Origin: Alphaproteobacteria bacterium
Lineage (GTDB): Bacteria > Pseudomonadota > Alphaproteobacteria > Rickettsiales > 21-14-0-20-44-7
Assembly (NCBI GenBank): GCA_013288575.1
Contig: JABDBO010000018.1
Coordinates: 1-17,622, forward strand
DNA: 17,622 bases
Reading direction: 5' to 3'
Below the pieces are notes generated by a model. It did not search any database, was not told the origin of the DNA, and worked only from the letters and a program-made list of their open reading frames with translations. Numbering within the stretch: the first letter of the stretch is position 1; every line of letters begins with the position of its first letter. Shown here in pieces: positions 13,128 through 17,622 of this stretch. Position numbers and translations under genes: made by a program.

Positions 13128-13544
13128 ATGAAGAGAAAAACATATTATAATATATGTCTTTTTCTACCCGTCGTCACATTCATCCTATTATTATTTGCGA
13201 AAGATTATTGGTTTTTTACTGGAAGCGCTTTATGCAGCTATATTCCATTTTTAATTTTGCTGTATTTGTATTTTCGGAAAAAATCGGCCGATAAAATGCG
13301 TAAAATTGTTTTTTACCTTCCATTAATTTATATAATTTTTCATAGCCTAGGTTTTAACTTGATAATGTTTGGCAATGATATTAAAGATCTTGACATATTT
13401 TCTGTGGATTTTGGAGTAGTGCCAGAAACGTTATTAATTACAATTGTTATTACGGCGGCACTTGCAATTCCTATTTCCTACGGATTTATATTCATAAGCT
13501 TAGGATTAGAAAAAATTCTTAATAAGAAAAAGTTGTTAAAATGA
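13128..13544 (+). CDS. Unknown four-helix membrane protein wedged between purS and purQ
   Basis: A 138-aa protein with about four membrane helices (approx. 7-24, 31-49, 61-81 and 102-129), a basic first loop (FRKKSADKMRK, 49-59) and a basic C-terminus (KILNKKKLLK). No family was recognised. Its ATG directly follows the purS stop and its stop overlaps the purQ start (ATGA), so it is transcribed, and probably translated, as part of the purine operon. Its bases are visibly more A+T-rich than purS or purQ, hinting at a later arrival. It has no evident Shine-Dalgarno of its own. A role in purine transport would be a guess with no motif behind it. Confidence 0.78.
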   Translation: MKRKTYYNICLFLPVVTFILLLFAKDYWFFTGSALCSYIPFLILLYLYFRKKSADKMRKIVFYLPLIYIIFHSLGFNLIMFGNDIKDLDIFSVDFGVVPETLLITIVITAALAIPISYGFIFISLGLEKILNKKKLLK

Positions 13545-14191
13545 AAGCAGGCGTAGTAGTTTTTCCGGGGTCGAATTGTGACCGTGACATGAAAATCGGG
13601 TTGGAAAACTCCGGTTTCGAAGTCACCATGTTATGGCATAAAGATGCGTCGGTGCCTAAATTAGATCTCATTGTTTTGCCAGGCGGGTTCTCATATGGCG
13701 ATTATCTTCGCTGCGGCGCAATTTCCGCCCATTCCATCATCATCCGCGAAGTTAAAAAACATGCTGATGAGGGCCGTTTGGTGCTCGGCGTTTGTAATGG
13801 TTTCCAAATTCTTGCTGAAGCCAAAATGCTGCCCGGTGTATTGCTTTCCAACAAAACTTTGAGCTTTATCTGCAAGCCGCAGAAATTGAAAGTTGCTAAT
13901 ACCAACAGCCCGTTCACCCAAAAATATAAGGCCGATGATAAAGTTATGTTCCCAATTGCGCATCATGATGGCAATTATTTTGCTGATGCCGATACACTAA
14001 AACAAATTGAAGATAACGGCCAGGTTGCTTTCCGTTATATGCAAAACCCTAATGGTGCGGCCAATGATATAGCTGGAATCACCAACAAAAAAGGCAATGT
14101 GCTCGGTATGATGCCGCATCCTGAACGCGCAATTTCCAAGTTGCTCGGTGGCGAAGATGGTAAGAAATTTTTTGATAACCTCCTCAAATAA
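13541..14191 (+). CDS. purQ: Phosphoribosylformylglycinamidine synthase subunit PurQ (glutaminase)
   Basis: This class I glutamine amidotransferase releases ammonia from glutamine for FGAM synthesis in the PurSQL complex. Motifs: VFPGSNCDRDM (7-17), LPGGFSYGDYLRCGA (46-60), the nucleophile elbow GVCNGFQIL (83-91, Cys85) and the His/Glu pair of MPHPERA (191-197; His193, Glu195). The length of 216 aa is normal. It starts inside the stop of the membrane-protein gene (ATGA overlap), so translation is coupled. The gene usually found next in many alphaproteobacteria, purL, is absent here; the operon appears to end and dapD follows with its own promoter. Confidence 0.96.
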   Translation: MKAGVVVFPGSNCDRDMKIGLENSGFEVTMLWHKDASVPKLDLIVLPGGFSYGDYLRCGAISAHSIIIREVKKHADEGRLVLGVCNGFQILAEAKMLPGVLLSNKTLSFICKPQKLKVANTNSPFTQKYKADDKVMFPIAHHDGNYFADADTLKQIEDNGQVAFRYMQNPNGAANDIAGITNKKGNVLGMMPHPERAISKLLGGEDGKKFFDNLLK

Positions 14192-14209
14192 ATACTCTTC
14201 ATTGCGCGC

Positions 14210-14238
14210 TTGACCCGAAATCCAACGTTGGGCATACT
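14210..14238 (+). promoter_or_regulatory. Candidate promoter of dapD
   Basis: TTGACC (14210-14215) and CATACT (14233-14238) are 17 nt apart, ahead of an AAGG ribosome site (14256-14259) and the dapD ATG at 14268. The -35 is good, the -10 moderate. Confidence 0.5.
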
Positions 14239-14267
14239 CTTCGCACAAAATAAACAAGGTTCGTTCG

Positions 14268-15170
14268 ATGAAAGATGATTCTACCAAAAAGCCAAAAACC
14301 GCAAAGCCATACGAAGGCTGGAGCATGGAAGATGAGGTAGCTTATGATAACGAGCAAAGAGCTATCATCGAAAAAGCCTGGGATAACCGCGAAAATCTAG
14401 ATTTGCATGATAAAGATTTGATCGTCGCTGTTGAGTGGGCTTTGCAGGAATTGGATTGCGGAGCACGCCGCGTGGCAGAAAAAATTGGCGACGAGTGGAT
14501 AACCCATCAATGGCTAAAAAAAGCAGTGCTCCTTTCATTCCGTTTGACCGGTAATAAAATTATCAGCGGCCCGCAGCAGGAAGGCCAACAAGCGGTATGG
14601 TATGATAAAGTTCCGCTCAAAACTTTAGGCTGGGATGAATCTCGCGCACAAACCGCCGGTTACCGTAGCGTTCCTGGCTCATTCGTCCGCCGCGGCGCTT
14701 ATGTCGCCCGTGGCGCAATCCTTATGCCCAGTTTTGTAAATATCGGCGCTTATGTTGGCGAAGGCACTATGGTTGATACATGGAGCACGGTTGGCTCATG
14801 CGCGCAGATTGGCAAAAACGTGCACCTTTCCGGCGGCGTCGGCATTGGCGGCGTATTGGAACCATTACAAGCCAACCCGGTAATTATCGAAGATAATTGC
14901 TTCATAGGAGCCCGCTCAGAAGTTGCGGAAGGCGTCATTGTTGAAGAAGGCGCGGTAATTTCAATGGGTGTTTATTTGGGTGCATCGACCAAAATCTTAG
15001 ACCGCGAAACTGGAGAAATCACCTATGGCCGCATTCCGGCTTATTCTGTAGTGGTTCCGGGAACTCTACCGGGTGAAAAAGCCAACTTGTTCTGCGCTGT
15101 AATCGTCAAAAAAGTAGACGAAAAAACCCGCAGTAAAACTTCGATTAATGAGCTACTAAGGGCTGGCTGA
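14268..15170 (+). CDS. dapD: 2,3,4,5-tetrahydropyridine-2,6-dicarboxylate N-succinyltransferase
   Basis: This enzyme adds a succinyl group from succinyl-CoA to tetrahydrodipicolinate in the succinylase route to lysine and meso-diaminopimelate. It is a left-handed beta-helix acyltransferase: an N-terminal helical domain carrying NQWLKKAVLLSFRL-like THQWLKKAVLLSFRL (79-93), then hexapeptide repeats (for example ARGAILMPSFVNIGAYVGEG, 147-166), the signature MVDTWSTVGSCAQIGKNVHL (168-187) and the LSGGVGIGGVLEPLQA loop. At 300 aa it is about 20 residues longer than common homologues because of a Lys-rich N-terminus (KDDSTKKPKTAKPYEGW). The AAGG eight bases before the ATG supports the long start; a shorter start at Met20 is possible. 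Its 3' end overlaps the tail of the opposing gene. Confidence 0.95.
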   Translation: MKDDSTKKPKTAKPYEGWSMEDEVAYDNEQRAIIEKAWDNRENLDLHDKDLIVAVEWALQELDCGARRVAEKIGDEWITHQWLKKAVLLSFRLTGNKIISGPQQEGQQAVWYDKVPLKTLGWDESRAQTAGYRSVPGSFVRRGAYVARGAILMPSFVNIGAYVGEGTMVDTWSTVGSCAQIGKNVHLSGGVGIGGVLEPLQANPVIIEDNCFIGARSEVAEGVIVEEGAVISMGVYLGASTKILDRETGEITYGRIPAYSVVVPGTLPGEKANLFCAVIVKKVDEKTRSKTSINELLRAG

Positions 15171-15372
15171 TTTGGTCTAGCTGTAGGTGTTTATCAAGGC
15201 GTAAAGTCTTGCGTGTAGCTTTTGCTGACGCAGCAACCGGCGGTATTGTAACAGCAACTGCGGCCACAGCTTCTTCTACTTTAACCTCAGCTTTAATTTC
15301 TGCCTTGATTTCAGCTTTTACTTCCGCTCTGATTTTTGCAGCAGCAGCGGCAGCTTCTTTCTCAGTTTTTTT
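15145..15372 (-). other. Out-of-frame continuation: Ala/Lys/Glu-rich C-terminal tail
   Basis: Read one frame over from the gene above, this stretch codes ~75 residues: TEKEAAAAAAKI, then four units of a tetrapeptide repeat (AEVK, AEIK, AEIK, AEVK), an Ala/Val stretch, and a basic end (RKTLRLDKHLQLDQIS). Synonymous codons differ between the repeat units (GCG/GCT/GCA for Ala, GAA/GAG for Glu), which argues that the protein, not just the DNA, has been maintained. It overlaps the 3' end of dapD by 26 nt in the opposite direction. By itself it has no convincing start, so it is better seen as the tail of the 15362-15769 gene. Confidence 0.5.
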
Positions 15373-15769
15373 CTGCTTCACGAAGTTCTGCAACTTTTTC
15401 CATATTTTTATGCAAAGCTTCAATGCGTGCGAAAGTATCGATCGGCATTTTTTTGCCTTTCAAAATTACTTTCTCGATATAATTTTCAAGCAATTGCGCA
15501 TTTTTCGTTTCGCGCATGCCGCGTTGCAAATCTACGGTTCTGATGCGAATAACATCTTTGCCATCGCTCACCAAAGTTACGGTTGAATGAATTGGCAGCG
15601 TTTCCGGCGCGAATTTATAAACTGTGCTACTCACCTTGTTGCCATCAACTTCGCCAATCGAGAGGGTGTAATCCACATTCGTGGTGGCATCTTCGCGTAA
15701 TACAAAAAACTCATCTTTTGAACTTGGCGGAGGTGTTATATCGATAACAAAATTTGTTGTAAGTTCCAT
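15362..15769 (-). CDS. Unknown protein whose frame ends at an A7 run
   Basis: A 135-aa soluble protein not recognised as a named family. Residues 1-75 look beta-rich (ELTTNFVIDITPPP, then VDYTLSIGEVDG), and residues 78-134 look helical, with a Lys/Glu-rich end (RIEALHKNMEKVAELREAEKN). The stop (TGA) comes directly after a run of seven A on the coding strand (15366-15372). One frame over, an Ala/Lys/Glu-rich reading continues to 15145. With one base removed from the run, the whole would be a 207-aa protein. So this may be the short form of a gene that uses slippage, a recently broken gene, or a sequencing error. It lies downstream of hemH on the same strand with 89 nt between, including a weak CCCTA/TAGGG hairpin (15803-15817). 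Confidence 0.65.
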   Translation of the reverse strand: MELTTNFVIDITPPPSSKDEFFVLREDATTNVDYTLSIGEVDGNKVSSTVYKFAPETLPIHSTVTLVSDGKDVIRIRTVDLQRGMRETKNAQLLENYIEKVILKGKKMPIDTFARIEALHKNMEKVAELREAEKN

Positions 15770-15858
15770 ATTTGGCGTTCCCAGTTTAAGTAGCAGTATT
15801 ATCCCTATTTATTAGGGTAGCCAAATTCCGTTAAAATAAGATTAACGTTCTCAGTAAG

Positions 15859-16779
15859 TTATGCAGAAAACTGATTTTTTCTCGCAAGTGATGCCAAAGT
15901 CCTTATAAACTGCGGCTTTGCGCCAAGTGCCGGAATGCGAATATAATTTTTCACACCAATTTCGTTTGCTAGCTTCTTAAAATCGATATCCAACTCTACA
16001 AGAGTCTCGGAATGCTCGGAAACAAAGGAAATTGGCACAATAATAAGGTCGCGGCCGGCTGCACCGGCAATCTCATCGGCGGTATTGGGTTTAAGCCACG
16101 GCAGCGGCCCAACCTTGCTTTGGTAGCATACAAGCCAATCTTTCAAACCCAGGTTTTCGGCAATTGCTGCAGAAGTTTCTTCAATCTGTTTTTGGTAAGG
16201 ATCACCGGCTTTTATCACCTTTTTCGGCAATCCATGCGCCGAAAATAACACCCGCGCATTTGGAAAAGCTTCAATTTGTGGGCGGATTAGCTCAACATGA
16301 GCCGCAATAAAATCAGGATGCAGGTGGTATGATTCAATTTTTCTAGCTGGCGCCAAAAACTCATACTGCAAAAAATCCTTAAAAGATGAACCTGTTGTTG
16401 TGCTGGAAAACTGCGGATAAAGCGGCAGCAAAATAATTTCATCCGGTGCATAAGCTTTAACAGCGGCGGCAACTTCATTACTCATCGGGTGCCAATAGCG
16501 CATGCAGATAAACACTTTATATTCATCACCAAGATCTGCTTGTAAAGCCGCCGCCTGCGCTTCAGTCTCTGGTAGAATTGGTGAACGCCCACCAATCTTT
16601 TTATAAATTTCCGCCGCTTTTACCGCGCGCTTTTTTGCAATAAATTTCGCCAAAGGCTTCCGCAAAAACTCTGGCAGGCCAATAATTGCCGGGTCATTGA
16701 ACAAATTGAACAAAAATGGCTGAACATTTTCTAATTTGTCCGGCCCACCTAAATTAAAAAGCACTACTGCGCGTTTCAT
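15859..16779 (-). CDS. hemH: Ferrochelatase
   Basis: The last step of haem synthesis: insertion of Fe2+ into protoporphyrin IX, at the cytoplasmic side of the inner membrane. Family marks are VLFNLGGPDKLENV (6-19), IGGRSPILPET (62-72), MRYWHP (93-98), LLPLYPQFSSTTTGS (117-131), the metal-binding FSAHGLP (179-185, His182) and the CYQSKVGPLPWLKP block (218-231) with SEHSETLVELD (254-264; Glu258). At 306 aa it is on the short side, lacking C-terminal extensions seen in some homologues. Its ATG shares a base with the stop of the permease gene upstream (TAATG), so the two are coupled. It looks fully functional even though the permease frame is broken. Confidence 0.95.
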   Translation of the reverse strand: MKRAVVLFNLGGPDKLENVQPFLFNLFNDPAIIGLPEFLRKPLAKFIAKKRAVKAAEIYKKIGGRSPILPETEAQAAALQADLGDEYKVFICMRYWHPMSNEVAAAVKAYAPDEIILLPLYPQFSSTTTGSSFKDFLQYEFLAPARKIESYHLHPDFIAAHVELIRPQIEAFPNARVLFSAHGLPKKVIKAGDPYQKQIEETSAAIAENLGLKDWLVCYQSKVGPLPWLKPNTADEIAGAAGRDLIIVPISFVSEHSETLVELDIDFKKLANEIGVKNYIRIPALGAKPQFIRTLASLARKNQFSA

Positions 16780-17417
16780 TATTTAACTTTCACCACCGAA
16801 TATGGATTTACCGGCGGTACAAAAAGCGTGGTTGCCATCAAAACCGCCAGCACCAAAATCAATAGCGCCAACAGTCCGCGCATATTCTCAGCCGGAATTT
16901 TAAGGCTCATCCGCATGCCATATTGCACACCGAATATTGAACCAAGCAAAAGCAGCGCTGCGAGGACAATATCGACAGTTTGCGAATAATATGCGTGCAG
17001 AAAGGTTGAAACTGCCGTTACGATTAGAATTTGAAACATCGAGGTGCCGATAACAAGCGATGACGGCATGCGCAAAATATAAATCATTGCTGGCACCACC
17101 AAAAACCCGCCGCCGATACCCATAACCGAAACCAGAATACCGCTCAAAAAACCAATACCAATTGGCAAAATGCCGCTAACCGTCATTTCAGATTTAGGGA
17201 AATCCACCTTCCATGGCAAATGTTCCTGCCAGCGGCGCTCTTTTTTTGGTTTTGGTTTCATAAACTTTCTGCGTACAATGGATGCAATAGACTCATAACC
17301 CATCAGAAAACCGATAGTGCCAAGAAAGAATACATATAACAATGAGATCACCAAATCTGCCTGGCCCATGTGTTTTAATACAGCGGTGATTTTCGTTCCG
17401 GCGAGTGAGCCAAGCAA
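16779..17417 (-). CDS. TauE/SafE family permease, C-terminal part (frame broken)
   Basis: The second part of a membrane permease of the TauE/SafE family (relatives are proposed to export sulfite or organosulfonates or to carry other small anions). It covers LLGSLAGTKITAVLKHMGQADLVISL through several helices, the internal repeat motif VMGIGGGFLVVPAMIYIL (approx. 98-115) and the TSMFQILIVTAVSTF helix. The frame opens only at a weak TTG (17417) and lacks the N-terminal half, which lies in another frame upstream. In homologues the junction region (RRxNVDxKMGxxLLxG) is continuous; here several residues are missing, fitting a deletion of roughly 20 nt. Ends TAATG with hemH. Probably a pseudogene unless the sequence contains an error. 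Confidence 0.75.
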   Translation of the reverse strand: MLGSLAGTKITAVLKHMGQADLVISLLYVFFLGTIGFLMGYESIASIVRRKFMKPKPKKERRWQEHLPWKVDFPKSEMTVSGILPIGIGFLSGILVSVMGIGGGFLVVPAMIYILRMPSSLVIGTSMFQILIVTAVSTFLHAYYSQTVDIVLAALLLLGSIFGVQYGMRMSLKIPAENMRGLLALLILVLAVLMATTLFVPPVNPYSVVKVK

Positions 17418-17622
17418 ACCGCAACATTATTCGTCCGCCTGTGCGTCATAAAGCCGGAAACGGATGAGGCGATAATCTGGTTAGCTGAAGTTGCAACCGC
17501 AACTAGTGGGTTAACGCCTAAGAAAATTAACACAGGCGTCATCAAAAACCCGCCGCCGATGCCAAACATTCCGGCTAAAAAACCGGCAGTTAGACCAAGG
17601 CCTAAAATGTAAAAGACATTTA
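17375..17622 (-). CDS. TauE/SafE family permease, N-terminal part (start outside window)
   Basis: The frame is open from the right edge of the window (NVFYILGLGLTAGFLAGMFGIGGGFLMTP...) so the gene start is beyond it; an ATG at 17569 is internal to the conserved motif and is not the real start. GMFGIGGGFLMTPVLIFLG and VAVATSANQIIASSVSGFMTHRR are typical of the first half of the family. After NNV the frame goes off into unrelated residues (CLAHSPERKSPLY) and stops at 17375, while the family sequence resumes in another frame at ~17420. Together with the 16779-17417 part this is one interrupted gene. Confidence 0.72.
   Translation of the reverse strand, partial: NVFYILGLGLTAGFLAGMFGIGGGFLMTPVLIFLGVNPLVAVATSANQIIASSVSGFMTHRRTNNVAVCLAHSPERKSPLY

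Noticed and set aside
14208..14226. GCTTGACCCGAAATCCA as a fragment of the RPE-like element
   Set aside because: It resembles part of the element arm, but it also forms a sensible -35 for dapD and has no partner arm nearby.
15362..15373. AAAAAAC as a -1 programmed frameshift site
   Set aside because: The heptamer is in the right phase, but the -1 frame gives only ~15 residues before a stop. The coherent tail needs a +1 shift or the loss of one A.
1..17622. CRISPR arrays, transposase genes, prophage genes
   Set aside because: No regularly spaced direct repeats, transposase or phage structural genes were seen.

Overview
The window looks like a chromosomal segment of an alphaproteobacterium with moderately low G+C. 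The lineage call rests on an alphaproteobacterial DUF1489 gene, an F1-ATPase inhibitor zeta subunit (DUF1476) divergent from purC-purS-purQ, a class A RNase P RNA, and a Rickettsia-palindromic-element-like repeat carried in frame inside a protein gene. The genus cannot be named from sequence alone. Most genes are ordinary housekeeping genes. The unusual content lies in the spacers, in small unknown genes slipped between housekeeping genes, and in several palindromic repeat elements.

Layout. 1-1753 (+): a truncated helical protein and an overlapping 513-aa protein, neither recognised, A+T-rich. 1759-2820 (-): an Old Yellow Enzyme-type ene-reductase. 2821-3051: a spacer with a long nested palindrome. 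3052-3459 (+): DUF1489. 3461-7192 (-): a YceI-like periplasmic protein, a secreted unknown, a COG2509 FAD-dependent dehydrogenase, an 87-aa conserved unknown and an unknown membrane protein. 7193-7779: no protein gene; it holds tRNA-Ser(GCU), partial tRNA copies on both sides, a hairpin just 3' of the tRNA, a heptamer repeat element and a strong promoter. 7780-8596 (+): a three-gene cassette of small unknown proteins. 8607-9959 (-): phosphomannomutase/phosphoglucomutase. 10043-11636 (-): RNase P RNA preceded by a tightly packed run of zeta subunit, J-domain protein and AmpD-like amidase. 11733-14191 (+): purC, a lipoprotein gene, purS, a membrane-protein gene and purQ. 14268-15170 (+): dapD. 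15145-15769 (-): an unknown gene whose frame breaks at an A7 run. 15859-17622 (-): ferrochelatase, translationally coupled to a TauE/SafE-type permease whose frame is broken.

How the genes work together. PurC, PurS and PurQ belong to de novo purine synthesis; purL does not follow purQ here. DapD makes an intermediate of lysine and meso-diaminopimelate synthesis, and the amidase, if it acts as AmpD does, degrades DAP-containing muropeptides. The zeta subunit, J-domain protein and amidase overlap by one base at each junction (TAATG, TAGTG). The rnpB promoter appears to lie inside the 3' end of the amidase gene, so the first ~10 nt of RNase P RNA also encode the amidase stop codon.

The most striking pattern is a set of palindromic elements: one RPE-like copy in frame in the amidase gene, and three elements with a shared design (tandem 7-8-mers facing their inverted counterparts across a short spacer) but different repeat words. 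One of those three is also in frame, inside the phosphomannomutase gene.
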